Shown here: positions 43,369 to 52,738 of the stretch, in pieces
Layout: each line of letters starts with the position of its first letter
Position numbering within the stretch: position 1 is the first letter of the stretch
From: Lachnospiraceae bacterium GAM79
GTDB lineage: Bacteria > Bacillota > Clostridia > Lachnospirales > Lachnospiraceae
Assembly (NCBI GenBank): GCA_003584705.1
Contig: AP018536.1
Span: 1,364,001-1,428,000, forward strand
Direction of reading: 5' to 3'
DNA length: 64,000 nucleotides
Program-made: the position numbers and the translations under genes
Notes under the pieces: generated by a model
What the model was told of the DNA's origin: nothing
The model's database searches: none
Seen by the model: only the letters and a program-made list of their open reading frames with translations

Positions 43369-44397
43369 ATGGAAAAAGACGATAAGCTTAAAGCATTGGA
43401 TGCGGCGCTGAGCCAGATCGAGAAGCAGTACGGAAAGGGCGCGGTAATGAAGCTGGGAGATCCCACGGCACAGATGAATGTGGAGACCATCCCCACCGGT
43501 TCTTTAAGTTTGGATATAGCGTTAGGACTGGGCGGTATTCCCAAGGGAAGAATCATTGAGATCTACGGACCGGAATCCAGTGGTAAGACCACCGTTACCT
43601 TACATATGATCGCAGAAGTACAGAAAAGAGGCGGTATTGCCGGATTCATCGATGCGGAGCATGCTCTGGATCCTGTCTATGCGAAGAACATCGGCGTAGA
43701 TATTGACAACCTGTACATTTCCCAGCCGGATAACGGTGAGCAGGCACTGGAGATCACGGAGACCATGGTACGCTCCGGAGCCATTGACATTATCGTAGTG
43801 GACTCCGTAGCCGCACTGGTACCCAAGGCCGAGATTGACGGTGATATGGGAGACAGCCATGTGGGTTTACAGGCACGACTGATGTCCCAGGCGCTGCGCA
43901 AGCTGACCGCTGTGATCAGCAAGTCCAACTGTACGGTTATCTTTATCAACCAGCTGCGTGAGAAGGTAGGTGTAATGTTCGGTAATCCTGAGACCACTAC
44001 TGGCGGACGTGCGCTGAAGTTCTATTCTTCTGTACGACTGGATGTCAGAAGGATCGAAGCTCTGAAGCAGGGCGGTGAAGTGATCGGTAACCGTACCCGT
44101 GTCAAAGTCGTTAAGAATAAGATTGCACCTCCTTTCAAGGAAGCAGAGTTCGATATCATGTTCGGTGAAGGTATTTCCATGGTAGGAGATATTCTGGATC
44201 TGGCAGCCAGCTGTGACGTTGTGGCAAAGTCCGGTGCCTGGTATGCCTACGAGGGCAACAAGATCGGACAAGGCCGTGAGAATGCCAAGCAGTATTTAAA
44301 AGACAATCCCGCCATCTGCGATGAGATTGCCGAGAAGGTCAGAGAGCATTACGGACTAAAGGCAGATGTCACTGCCGCAGCAGAGAAGGAAGAGTAG
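43369..44397 (+). CDS. recA: Recombinase RecA
   Basis: 342 residues. It forms filaments on single-stranded DNA, drives strand exchange and triggers LexA self-cleavage. Walker A is [10 protein letters not shown], Walker [11 protein letters not shown], and loops L1 and L2 are in place ([50 protein letters not shown]). The ATG at 43369 follows AAAAAGGAG and matches the N-terminus of RecA. Upstream extension of the frame is not translated. Confidence 0.98.
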   Translation: MEKDDKLKALDAALSQIEKQYGKGAVMKLGDPTAQMNVETIPTGSLSLDIALGLGGIPKGRIIEIYGPESSGKTTVTLHMIAEVQKRGGIAGFIDAEHALDPVYAKNIGVDIDNLYISQPDNGEQALEITETMVRSGAIDIIVVDSVAALVPKAEIDGDMGDSHVGLQARLMSQALRKLTAVISKSNCTVIFINQLREKVGVMFGNPETTTGGRALKFYSSVRLDVRRIEALKQGGEVIGNRTRVKVVKNKIAPPFKEAEFDIMFGEGISMVGDILDLAASCDVVAKSGAWYAYEGNKIGQGRENAKQYLKDNPAICDEIAEKVREHYGLKADVTAAAEKEE

Positions 44398-44401
44398 ATC
44401 C

Positions 44402-45031
44402 ATGCTGGTAACACAGGTTACGGAACTTTCCAAATCGAGAAGCAAAGTATATATTGATCAGGAATTCGCCTTTGTATTGTACAAAGGCGAATTGCGTCTT
44501 TACCATATAAAGGAAGGACAGCAATTAAGCGAGGAAGACTATCGGACTATCATGCAGGAGGTACTTCCCAAGCGGGCGAAGCTTCGTGCCATGAACCTGT
44601 TGCAGGGAAGAGAATATACCACGGCACAGCTGCGGACAAAATTACAGCAGGGCTTTTATCCAGCGGAGATTATAGAGCAGGCTATCGCTTATGTGGCGGG
44701 CTTTCATTATATCGATGATCTGCGATATGCCGTGGATTATATTACTTATCACGAGGACAGCCGCAGCAGGCGGCGGATTGAACAGGATCTGCAGGGCAGG
44801 GGAATCCCGGCAGCTACCATGGAAGAGGCCTGGCAGGTCTGGCAGGAGAAGGGCGGAGAGCAGGACGAACAGAGTATGATCCGTGAACTGCTTCATAAGA
44901 AGCATTATGATCCGGAAGCAGAGACAGACTGGAAGGAACGCCAGAAGATCTACGCATTTCTGGTCAGAAAGGGATTCTCCGCAGAAGCTATCCGCAAGGC
45001 CATCGGTGGCATGCATAGCGATGATTTCTGA
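44402..45031 (+). CDS. recX: Regulatory protein RecX
   Basis: 209 residues. Repeated three-helix units typical of RecX are visible (AKLRAMNLLQGREYTTAQLRTKLQQGFYPAEIIEQAIAYV, then DDLRYAVDYITYHEDSRSRRRIEQDLQGRGI). RecX modulates RecA filaments. The ATG at 44402 lies 4 bases after the recA stop, so both are in the same SOS-controlled operon. Confidence 0.9.
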   Translation: MLVTQVTELSKSRSKVYIDQEFAFVLYKGELRLYHIKEGQQLSEEDYRTIMQEVLPKRAKLRAMNLLQGREYTTAQLRTKLQQGFYPAEIIEQAIAYVAGFHYIDDLRYAVDYITYHEDSRSRRRIEQDLQGRGIPAATMEEAWQVWQEKGGEQDEQSMIRELLHKKHYDPEAETDWKERQKIYAFLVRKGFSAEAIRKAIGGMHSDDF

Positions 45032-45119
45032 GAATACCGGACGATGCATAACAGCAAGAAATAATGCACAAAGATTGTTTTGATATAGGAACTATTTTTG
45101 GACTAATTGCGACTTGTAC

Positions 45120-45148
45120 TTGACATGGGTGTAATTTCAGTTTACACT
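45120..45148 (+). promoter_or_regulatory. rny promoter
   Basis: TTGACA (45120-45125) and TACACT (45143-45148) are 17 bases apart, about 115 bases before the GTG start. Confidence 0.75.
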
Positions 45149-45264
45149 AATACTGTTGTGAATTGCTTGTTAGAATGTACATAAATTGCATTCTATTATG
45201 AACGATAATTTGTATTATCGGAGCAAAATGTACAATGAAAATTTCATAAGGAGGTGCTCCTGTA

Positions 45265-46827
45265 GTGGACACTAATATTGTAATAGTATTAGTGGCTTCT
45301 GTTATTGCCATTATTATAGCTGCAGTGCTGATCACAGCAAAGGTTACCACGAACCGTCTGAAGAAGAACGCGGAGGGAACCATCGGCAACGCAGAGGAGA
45401 AGGCAAGAGAGATTATTGATGAAGCTCTGAAGACTGCAGAGAACAAAAAGCGCGAATCACTCCTGGAAGTCAAGGAAGAGTCCATTCGTACCAAGAATGA
45501 ACTGGACAAAGAAATCAAGGAACGCAGAGCGGAAGCCCAGCGGTATGAGCGCAGAGTTCAGCAGAAGGAAGAGAACATCGATAAGAAAGCAGATGCCATC
45601 GAGAAGCGCGAGGCAAGTTTAGCATCCAGAGAAGAATCCCTCAATCGCATGAAGGAAGAAGTCTCCAGACTGAATGAGCAGCGTGTGCAGGAACTGGAAC
45701 GAATTTCAGGATTAACCTCTGAACAAGCAAAAGACTACTTATTGAAAATTGTTGAAGATGAAGTGAAACATGAATCGGCCGTGATGATCAAGGAAATGGA
45801 GAGTCGGGCCAAAGAAGAAGCAGACAAAAAGGCAAAGGAATATGTGGTTAACGCTATACAGAGATGTGCAGCAGACCATGTCTCTGAGACTACAATTTCC
45901 GTTGTACAGTTACCGAATGACGAAATGAAGGGACGTATCATCGGACGTGAGGGACGTAACATCCGTACCCTTGAGACCATGACAGGTGTAGACCTGATCA
46001 TAGATGATACACCGGAAGCAGTAATCCTGTCCGGATTTGATCCGATTCGTCGTGAGGTAGCGAGAATTGCGCTGGAGAAGCTGATCGTGGACGGACGTAT
46101 CCATCCGGCCAGAATCGAAGAGATGGTAGAGAAGGCGCAGAAGGAAGTCGAAGTAATGATCAAGGAAGAGGGAGAAGCCGCAACTCTGGAGGTTGGTGTA
46201 CATGGCATTCATCCCGAACTGGTAAGATTACTCGGTAAGATGAAATTCCGTACCAGCTATGGTCAGAACGCATTAAAGCATTCCATCGAGGTTGCACAGT
46301 TGTCAGGTCTTCTGGCAGCGGAGCTGGGACTGGATGTGAGACTTGCCAAGAGAGCGGGACTGCTGCATGATATCGGTAAGGCAGTAGACCACGAGATGGA
46401 AGGTTCCCATATTCAGCTGGGTGCTGAACTGTGTCGGAAATATAAAGAGAACGCTACGGTTATCAATGCCGTGGAATCTCACCATGGCGATGTAGAGCCT
46501 ACTTCCCTGATTGCATGTATTGTACAAGCTGCTGATACAATATCCGCTGCAAGACCGGGAGCTAGAAGGGAAACACTGGAAACCTATACTAGCAGATTAA
46601 GACAGTTAGAAGATATCACAAACAATTTCAAAGGTGTAGATAAATCTTTTGCTATTCAGGCAGGTCGTGAAGTTCGTGTTATGGTAGTGCCCGAGCAGAT
46701 TTCAGATGCCGATATGGTATTGTTGGCAAGAGATATTTCCAAGCAGATCGAAGCTGAATTGGAATATCCAGGACAGATCAAGGTAAATGTGATCCGTGAG
46801 AGCCGCGTAATTGATTACGCCAAATAA
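45265..46827 (+). CDS. rny: Ribonuclease Y
   Basis: 520 residues. An N-terminal membrane anchor ([20 protein letters not shown]) leads to a long coiled coil (about 30-200), a KH domain ([28 protein letters not shown]) and an HD domain with [15 protein letters not shown]. RNase Y starts mRNA decay and is membrane bound. The GTG start is supported by AAGGAGGTG 8 bases upstream. The gene has its own promoter and a strong terminator. Confidence 0.97.
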   Translation: MDTNIVIVLVASVIAIIIAAVLITAKVTTNRLKKNAEGTIGNAEEKAREIIDEALKTAENKKRESLLEVKEESIRTKNELDKEIKERRAEAQRYERRVQQKEENIDKKADAIEKREASLASREESLNRMKEEVSRLNEQRVQELERISGLTSEQAKDYLLKIVEDEVKHESAVMIKEMESRAKEEADKKAKEYVVNAIQRCAADHVSETTISVVQLPNDEMKGRIIGREGRNIRTLETMTGVDLIIDDTPEAVILSGFDPIRREVARIALEKLIVDGRIHPARIEEMVEKAQKEVEVMIKEEGEAATLEVGVHGIHPELVRLLGKMKFRTSYGQNALKHSIEVAQLSGLLAAELGLDVRLAKRAGLLHDIGKAVDHEMEGSHIQLGAELCRKYKENATVINAVESHHGDVEPTSLIACIVQAADTISAARPGARRETLETYTSRLRQLEDITNNFKGVDKSFAIQAGREVRVMVVPEQISDADMVLLARDISKQIEAELEYPGQIKVNVIRESRVIDYAK

Positions 46828-46864
46828 CTGACCAGTCAGAAATGACAATTTCATACGAAGTAAG

Positions 46865-46901
46865 AAAAGCTGTTGTGCTGTTAAAGCACAGCAGCTTTTT
46901 T
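46865..46901 (+). terminator. rny terminator
   Basis: AAAAGCTGTTGTGCT and AGCACAGCAGCTTTT form a 15-bp stem with one mismatch, followed by a T-run. Element C follows 12 bases on. Confidence 0.9.
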
Positions 46902-46912
46902 GATAAAATTTG

Positions 46913-47053
46913 TAACTATTCAGAGCCATGCAAAACTGCGTTCTGCGAATGCTTGCATTCAGGCAGATAAGCAGTTTTATATGGCGAAGTAACCACATGA
47001 GCAAAAAGAAAGCTACGAAGTAGCGGTTTTGCGAATGGGGTTCTGAATAGTTA
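46913..47053. repeat. Palindromic intergenic element, copy C
   Basis: 141 bp bounded by TAACTATTCAGAGCC (46913-46927) and GGTTCTGAATAGTTA (47039-47053), 14 of 15 matching. It holds AAAACTGC paired with GCAGTTTT, enclosing CTGC-GAATG-CTTG-CATTC, a mini-hairpin GCTAC-GAA-GTAGC (47012-47024), and the conserved GGTTTTGCGAATG near the right end. It is upstream of the aminotransferase promoter. Confidence 0.82.
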
Positions 47054-47075
47054 CTAAAATTTTATAAAAAAGGTA

Positions 47076-47104
47076 TTGTACAAAGAACTTTCTTATAGTA
47101 TGAT
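47076..47104 (+). promoter_or_regulatory. Promoter of the aminotransferase gene
   Basis: TTGTAC (47076-47081) and TATGAT (47099-47104) are 17 bases apart, immediately downstream of element C and 90 bases before the ATG. Confidence 0.65.
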
Positions 47105-47194
47105 ATTCGAAGTGTATGATTGTATACGATTATCCAACGTCCACAGAAGAAAGCGTATTCCCTATGGGAAAAAACGAGAAAGGTATGGTACGAA

Positions 47195-48481
47195 ATGAAA
47201 GCATATCAGGAATTATCCAAGGAAGAACTTTTAACATTGAAGGCAGAGCTGAACGCTGCATATGAAGATGCAAAAGGCAAAGGCCTGAAACTGGATATGT
47301 CCAGAGGAAAACCGGCAGTTAACCAGCTGGATATGACAATGGATTATCTCGATGTTGTAAATTCTCAGAGCGCTATGAAGGCTGAGGATGGAATGGATGT
47401 TCGAAATTATGGTGGCCTGGACGGTATTCCTGAGGCAAAGAAACTGATTGCTGACATTCTGGAAGTGAAGCCGGAAAATGTGATCGTTTGTGGCAATGCC
47501 AGCCTGAACATCATGTATGATACTGTATCCCGGGCTATGACTCACGGACTTTTGGGCAATACCCCCTGGTGCAAGCTGGATCATGTAAAGTTCCTGTGTC
47601 CCGTACCCGGATATGACAGACATTTTGGAATCACGGAGCATTTCGGAATCGAAATGATCAATGTGCCCATGACACCCGAAGGACCGGATATGGATCTGGT
47701 AGAGAAACTGGTGTCTGAAGATCCCGCTATCAAGGGTATCTGGTGCGTACCCAAATACTCCAACCCTCAGGGATATTCCTACTCCGATGAGACTGTAAGA
47801 CGTTTCGCTACATTGCAGCCTGCTGCACCGGATTTCCGTATTTTCTGGGATAATGCTTATGCAATCCATCATTTATATGATGACAGACAGGATCAGCTGT
47901 TAGAGATCCTTTCCGAGTGTGAAAAGGCAGGACATCCGGACATGGTATTCGAGTTCTGCTCCACCTCCAAGGTAACCTTCGCAGGAGCCGGCATTGCGGC
48001 TATTGCATCTTCCAAGGCAAACCTGGATGATATGCGCAAGTCCATGACGATCCAGACGATTGGTTATGATAAGATCAACCAGTTACGCCATGTACGTTAT
48101 TTCAAGGATATCAATGGTGTACGTGAACATATGAAGAAGCACGCAGCGATCATGCGTCCCAAGTTCGAGGCTGTACTGCAAGTGCTGGAGAATGAGTTGG
48201 GAGGCTTAGGCATCGGTACCTGGACTAAGCCCAACGGTGGATATTTCATCTCCTTTGATGCCCTGGAAGGCTGTGCCAAGGCTATCGTGGCAAAGTGTAA
48301 GGAAGCAGGCGTGACTCTGACCGGAGCAGGCGCTACTTTCCCCTACAAGAAGGATCCCAAGGACTCCAATATCCGTATTGCGCCTTCCTTCCCCACACCG
48401 GAGGAGATGGCAATGGCTACGGATCTGTTCGTACTCTGCGTCAAGATGGTGAGCGTAGATAAATTACTGGAAAACAGGTAA
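47195..48481 (+). CDS. Class I/II pyridoxal-phosphate aminotransferase (aspartate aminotransferase type Ic-like)
   Basis: 428 residues, starting at the ATG at 47195 after GAGAAAGG. The segments LDMSRGKPAVNQLDMTMDYLDV, NYGGLDGIPEAKKLIADIL, NPQGYSY and the PLP-lysine region FCSTSKVTFAGAGIAA are intact. The sequence suits the subgroup described as type Ic aspartate aminotransferases. It would move amino groups between aspartate and 2-oxoglutarate in the cytoplasm. Substrate is inferred from resemblance. Confidence 0.88.
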   Translation: MKAYQELSKEELLTLKAELNAAYEDAKGKGLKLDMSRGKPAVNQLDMTMDYLDVVNSQSAMKAEDGMDVRNYGGLDGIPEAKKLIADILEVKPENVIVCGNASLNIMYDTVSRAMTHGLLGNTPWCKLDHVKFLCPVPGYDRHFGITEHFGIEMINVPMTPEGPDMDLVEKLVSEDPAIKGIWCVPKYSNPQGYSYSDETVRRFATLQPAAPDFRIFWDNAYAIHHLYDDRQDQLLEILSECEKAGHPDMVFEFCSTSKVTFAGAGIAAIASSKANLDDMRKSMTIQTIGYDKINQLRHVRYFKDINGVREHMKKHAAIMRPKFEAVLQVLENELGGLGIGTWTKPNGGYFISFDALEGCAKAIVAKCKEAGVTLTGAGATFPYKKDPKDSNIRIAPSFPTPEEMAMATDLFVLCVKMVSVDKLLENR

Positions 48482-48514
48482 GTATTCGATTTGGATGAGA
48501 AGGGATGATAAGTC

Positions 48515-49057
48515 ATGGAAGAATTCAAGCGTATCAGCCGTGATCTGGTAGCAAAGGGTGCTATTATCGACTATTATCAGGATACCATGCAGATTCCCAA
48601 CGGTAATATAGCAAAATGGGATCTGATCGACCATAAAGGGGCGGCTGCAGTAGTAGCCGTGAGAGAAGACGGTAAGCTTCTGATGGTGCGTCAGTACCGC
48701 AATGCCCTGGAGCGTGAGACGTTAGAGATCCCGGCAGGCGGACTGAACGGGAGAGAAGAGCCCACGGATCAGGCAGCTATGCGGGAATTGCAGGAAGAGA
48801 CCGGGTATCATACTGACCATGTGGAACTGTTGACCTCTATTTATACCACAGTGGCATTCTGCAATGAGAAGATCGATATTTATCTGGCCAGAGGACTGAA
48901 AGACAGAGGAAACCAGCATCTGGATGAAGATGAATTCATCAATGTAGAGGCTTATTCCGTAGAAGAATTAAAGCAGATGATCTACGACTGCAGGATCCAG
49001 GATGCCAAGACAATCTGCGGCATTTTAACTTACGCATCCAAATACCTGAGTGAGTAA
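48515..49057 (+). CDS. NUDIX hydrolase, ADP-ribose pyrophosphatase type
   Basis: 180 residues. The NUDIX box is complete in GGLNGREEPTDQAAMRELQEETGY (G-x5-E-x7-RELQEETG). The fold and flanks (VVAVREDGKLLMVRQYRNALERETLEIPAGG) match ADP-ribose pyrophosphatases such as NudF. It precedes spoIIM, as in Bacillus subtilis, and a terminator lies in between. Confidence 0.92.
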   Translation: MEEFKRISRDLVAKGAIIDYYQDTMQIPNGNIAKWDLIDHKGAAAVVAVREDGKLLMVRQYRNALERETLEIPAGGLNGREEPTDQAAMRELQEETGYHTDHVELLTSIYTTVAFCNEKIDIYLARGLKDRGNQHLDEDEFINVEAYSVEELKQMIYDCRIQDAKTICGILTYASKYLSE

Positions 49058-49113
49058 TTCCGTTACAGACAAAAGCAGTCACGACCGGCTGCTACATAAT
49101 GATTTTAGGGAAC

Positions 49114-49156
49114 CCCATCCAGACAGGCAGTACCTGTCCGGATGGGCTTTTTCTTT
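49114..49156 (+). terminator. Terminator after the NUDIX gene
   Basis: CCCATCC and GACAGG pair with CCTGTC and GGATGGG around a short loop, followed by CTTTTTCTTTT. Confidence 0.9.
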
Positions 49157-49237
49157 TCTGAAAGACGAATAAGAAAGCATGATTTTCCATGTTGTCCGCA
49201 TATATTACTAACAACGCCTGACGGGAGACGAGAATAT

Positions 49238-49837
49238 ATGAAATGGAACAGATCCATGTTGCCTGCGGGAAAACTCCCGCTGCACTTTTTGTTTTTGACG
49301 GGATTTGTGGTGGGATTGTTTGCGGTGTATTTCGGACGGGGAATTCTGTTAAACCGTGCGGGAATGCTGAATGAGGACACGTTATATCGCATGAAATATA
49401 TGACCGTGGACAGCAGTATCCTGTTCTGGTACGTGCTGTGCAAAAGATGTCGGAATTTTCTGGTGCTTATTATCATGGCAACGACTTATCTGGGATGGAT
49501 TTTCTGCGGAGGAGTCACCGTAAAATACGGATTCTCTGTGGGCTTTTTTCTGAGTACGGCAGTGTTTAGGTATGGAATCAAGGGGATCCTTCTGGGGATC
49601 GTGAGCATCTTTCCCCATTATCTGTGTTACCTGCCGGCTATGATCCTGTTACTCAGATGGTGTGAAGATATGCACCGGAGTATTTATTTTTACCATCACA
49701 CAACCGGGCAGGGAAAAAAATCCCTGCCCGGCAGATTGGGAAAACTGGCGCTCATATGGATCGCACTGGTCTTCGGATGTTTATTGGAATGTTTTGTGAA
49801 TCCTGCGTTATTAAAAGGATTCCTGCAGTTTTTTTGA
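49238..49837 (+). CDS. spoIIM: Stage II sporulation protein M-like membrane protein
   Basis: 199 residues with four to five membrane helices. GWIFCGGVTVKYGFSVGFFL and GIKGILLGIVSIFPHYLCYLPAMILL match SpoIIM, a part of the DMP complex with SpoIID and SpoIIP that removes septal peptidoglycan and drives engulfment. The neighbouring NUDIX gene agrees with the order known from Bacillus. The ATG at 49238 is chosen; the longer frame from 49142 overlaps a terminator. Together with sigH it indicates a spore-former. Confidence 0.85.
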   Translation: MKWNRSMLPAGKLPLHFLFLTGFVVGLFAVYFGRGILLNRAGMLNEDTLYRMKYMTVDSSILFWYVLCKRCRNFLVLIIMATTYLGWIFCGGVTVKYGFSVGFFLSTAVFRYGIKGILLGIVSIFPHYLCYLPAMILLLRWCEDMHRSIYFYHHTTGQGKKSLPGRLGKLALIWIALVFGCLLECFVNPALLKGFLQFF

Positions 49838-49845
49838 AACTGTTT

Positions 49846-49876
49846 TAACGATTCAGCACCCCATTTGCAAAATCGT
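49846..49876. repeat. Solo end of the palindromic family
   Basis: TAACGATTCAGCACC followed by CCATTTGCAAAATCG matches the outer end of element B (TAACTATTCAGAACC, ACATTCGCAAAACCG) with few changes. No opposite end is found nearby. It lies in the 44-base gap between convergent spoIIM and DAHP synthase genes, so it is a truncated copy. Confidence 0.6.
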
Positions 49877-49881
49877 TCTTT

Positions 49882-50910
49882 TTATTCGTACTCAGCGATA
49901 TCGTAGATCAGACGCTCACTGTCTTCCCAGCCCAGACAGGGATCGGTGATGGACTTGCCGTAGCAGCCGGCACCCACCTTCTGGTTGCCTTCCTCGATGT
50001 AGCTCTCGATCATGACGCCCTTGACCAGCTTGTGCAGATCGGGGCTGAGTTTACGGCTGTGCATGACTTCCTTGGTGATACGGATCTGTTCCTTGAACTG
50101 CTTGTTGGAGTTGGAGTGGTTCGCATCGATCACGCAGGCAGGATTCTTCAGATCCATTTTTTCATACATATCCCACAGACGGATCAGATCCTCGTAATGG
50201 TAGTTGGGGATATTGGCACCGTGCTTGTTGGTAGCACCGCGCAGTACGGTGTGTGCCAGATCGTTGCCGTGGGTATTCACCTCCCATCCGGTATAGATGA
50301 AGGAGTGGGGGTGCTGTGCCGCATATACGGAGTTCAGCATTACGGAGAAATCTCCGCTGGTAGGATTCTTCATACCGGCAGCTACATCGAAGCCGCTGAC
50401 GGTCAGACGATGCTGCTGATCCTCTACGGAACGGGCACCGATGGCCACATAGGAGAGGATATCGGATACATAACCCCAGTTCTCCGGGTATAACATTTCA
50501 TCTGCGGCAGTGAGACCGGTCTCTTTGATGGCGCGGATGTGCATTTTACGCATGGCCATCAGACCTGCCAGGAAATCCGGTTTCTTCTCGGGATCGGGCT
50601 GACTGGTGATACCCTTGTAGCCTTCGCCGGTGGTGCGGGGCTTGTTGGTGTAGATTCTGGGCACCAGGATCAGCTTGTCCTTAACTTTCTCATTCACTTT
50701 GGCAAGACGATTGACGTAATCACATACGGAATCTTCGTTATCAGCGGAGCAGGGTCCGATAATCACCAGAAACTTATTGCTTTTGCCGGTGAGGACGTCA
50801 CGGATTTCAGCATCTCTTTCTTCTTTGATCCTGGCTAATTCTGCCGGAAGGGGCAGTTCCTTGCGGATCTCCGCAGGAGTGGGCAGTTTTTTGATAAATT
50901 CGAAACTCAT
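49882..50910 (-). CDS. 3-deoxy-7-phosphoheptulonate (DAHP) synthase
   Basis: 342 residues, class I (AroF/AroG type). It condenses phosphoenolpyruvate and erythrose 4-phosphate, the first step of aromatic amino acid biosynthesis. Signature segments: FLVIIGPCSADNEDSV, VPRIYTNKPRTTGEGYKG, AIGARSVEDQQHRLTVSG, and IDANHSNSNKQ. The start at ATG 50910 matches the expected N-terminus. Its RBS (GGAATACC) is weak, and a longer reading from an upstream ATG exists. It has its own promoter. Confidence 0.94.
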   Translation of the reverse strand: MSFEFIKKLPTPAEIRKELPLPAELARIKEERDAEIRDVLTGKSNKFLVIIGPCSADNEDSVCDYVNRLAKVNEKVKDKLILVPRIYTNKPRTTGEGYKGITSQPDPEKKPDFLAGLMAMRKMHIRAIKETGLTAADEMLYPENWGYVSDILSYVAIGARSVEDQQHRLTVSGFDVAAGMKNPTSGDFSVMLNSVYAAQHPHSFIYTGWEVNTHGNDLAHTVLRGATNKHGANIPNYHYEDLIRLWDMYEKMDLKNPACVIDANHSNSNKQFKEQIRITKEVMHSRKLSPDLHKLVKGVMIESYIEEGNQKVGAGCYGKSITDPCLGWEDSERLIYDIAEYE

Positions 50911-50960
50911 GGTATTCCATCGTGCGCAGGGCACGTCCTTTCTGCTAAATGTCATTGCTC

Positions 50961-50989
50961 ATTATAGCCCAGATCGTGCAAGGATGCAA
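50961..50989 (-). promoter_or_regulatory. DAHP synthase promoter
   Basis: On the minus strand TTGCAT (50984-50989) and TATAAT (50961-50966) are 17 bases apart, about 50 bases before the start codon. Confidence 0.75.
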
Positions 50990-51069
50990 GAAAATTTAGC
51001 GATTTAAAGCGAAAAAGAGAAAAGGAACGGATAAATTGCTGTGCTAAAGCGTTAATTTGGAAAATTATA

Positions 51070-51098
51070 TTGACAGGTATACGGGTTTGCCATAAAGT
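51070..51098 (+). promoter_or_regulatory. Promoter of the NhaC-family gene
   Basis: TTGACA (51070-51075) and TAAAGT (51093-51098) are 17 bases apart, 50 bases before the ATG. Confidence 0.65.
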
Positions 51099-51147
51099 AA
51101 AAATGTATCTGAAATGTTACAAAAAAAGTACGAGAGAGGGCAAAATT

Positions 51148-52695
51148 ATGTATGGAACAATTTGGGCATTGCTGCCGCCTGTGGTGGCAATCGTATTGGC
51201 ACTGATCACAAAAGAAGTATATTCGTCACTGTTTATCGGCATTGTTACGGGAGCTTTGATTTATACCGGATTTTCTCCTATTGCAACGCTGGATACGGTG
51301 ATCAACGAAGGATTTATCAATTCCGTGGCGGATGCATGGAATATCGGTATCTTCATGTTCCTGATCCTGTTGGGTACCATGGTAGCACTGATGAACAAGG
51401 CAGGAGGCTCTGCAGCCTTCGGCGAATGGGCGAAAAAGCATGTAAAGACCAGAGCGGGAGCGCTGCTTTCCACCTTTTTATTAGGTGTTCTGATTTTCGT
51501 GGATGACTATTTTAACTGTCTGACTGTAGGCTCTGTTATGATGCCGGTAACAGACGGACATAAGATTTCCCGAGCAAAGCTGGCATACATTATTGATGCC
51601 ACCGCAGCACCCATCTGTATGATCGCACCGATCTCTTCCTGGGCGGCCGCAGTATCCGGTATGGTGGATGAAGGTGTTTATTCCGGTATTGAACTGTTCG
51701 TAAGAGCTATTCCTTATAACTATTATTCTCTGCTGACCATCGTATTCGTCGTCGGTATGGCGCTGATGGGCTTCGACTACGGCCCCATGGCAAAGCATGA
51801 GCGCAATGCCAGAGAAAAGGGTGATCTGTTCACCGAGGGAGAGCGCGTGGCCAATGCAGACAATGCACCCAAAGGTTCCACCAGAGGCAAGGTCTACGAT
51901 CTGTTGATCCCGGTGATCGTACTGATTGTCTGCTGTGTCATTGGCATGATCTATGTCGGCGGCTTCTTTGAAGGTGTGGGCTTTATCGATGCATTCAGCG
52001 CAACGGATGCTTCCGTGGGACTGCCCTGGGGATCTTTGATCGCATTATTATTTGCCATTGTATACTATATGTGCAGAAGACTGGTATCCTTCAAGGAGGC
52101 CATGAACTGTCTGACCCAGGGCTTCATTGCCATGGTTCCTGCCATGCTGATCCTGACCTTTGCCGTTACTCTGAAGACCATGACCGGACTGTTAGGTGCG
52201 GATGTCTATGTGGCAGGCCTGATGCAGGGAGCATCCACGGGGCTTACCAATATGCTTCCGGCCATCATTTTCCTGGTAGCATGTTTCCTGGCCTTTGCTT
52301 CCGGTACCAGCTGGGGAACCTTCGGTATTCTGATCCCTATCGTTACCGGCGTATTTACCGATCCCACGACCGGAGCTATCGTACCCGGAGCCGAGCATCT
52401 GATCATCATCGGTGTGTCTGCATGTCTGGCAGGTGCTGTTATGGGTGACCATTGTTCCCCCATCTCCGATACGACTATTATGGCTTCTGCGGGAGCACAG
52501 TGTAATCATATCAACCATGTATCCACTCAGGTACCTTATGTACTGACCGTGGCGGCAATCTCTTTTGTGACTTATACCATTGCCGGTTTTGTACAGAATG
52601 TGGTGATCTGTCTGGTGATCGGTATTCTGCTGACACTGGCTACTCTGGTGGTTCTGAAACGTGTCTTCGGAGAGAAGGCTGTCGTACGGAAATAA
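51148..52695 (+). CDS. NhaC-family Na+/H+ antiporter
   Basis: 515 residues with about twelve membrane helices. LIFVDDYFNCLTVGSVMMPVTD and GTSWGTFGILIPIV match the NhaC family, which swaps cations or small acids across the membrane. The conserved acidic pair DD and the HCSPISDTTIMASAGA segment are typical. Start at ATG 51148 after GAGAGGG. Whether it is a plain sodium/proton antiporter or an amino-acid-linked exchanger is not settled. Confidence 0.88.
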   Translation: MYGTIWALLPPVVAIVLALITKEVYSSLFIGIVTGALIYTGFSPIATLDTVINEGFINSVADAWNIGIFMFLILLGTMVALMNKAGGSAAFGEWAKKHVKTRAGALLSTFLLGVLIFVDDYFNCLTVGSVMMPVTDGHKISRAKLAYIIDATAAPICMIAPISSWAAAVSGMVDEGVYSGIELFVRAIPYNYYSLLTIVFVVGMALMGFDYGPMAKHERNAREKGDLFTEGERVANADNAPKGSTRGKVYDLLIPVIVLIVCCVIGMIYVGGFFEGVGFIDAFSATDASVGLPWGSLIALLFAIVYYMCRRLVSFKEAMNCLTQGFIAMVPAMLILTFAVTLKTMTGLLGADVYVAGLMQGASTGLTNMLPAIIFLVACFLAFASGTSWGTFGILIPIVTGVFTDPTTGAIVPGAEHLIIIGVSACLAGAVMGDHCSPISDTTIMASAGAQCNHINHVSTQVPYVLTVAAISFVTYTIAGFVQNVVICLVIGILLTLATLVVLKRVFGEKAVVRK

Positions 52696-52738
52696 CGTAG
52701 GCGCAGGAACGCAACTGTGAGAAAGGAAATATATAGAA

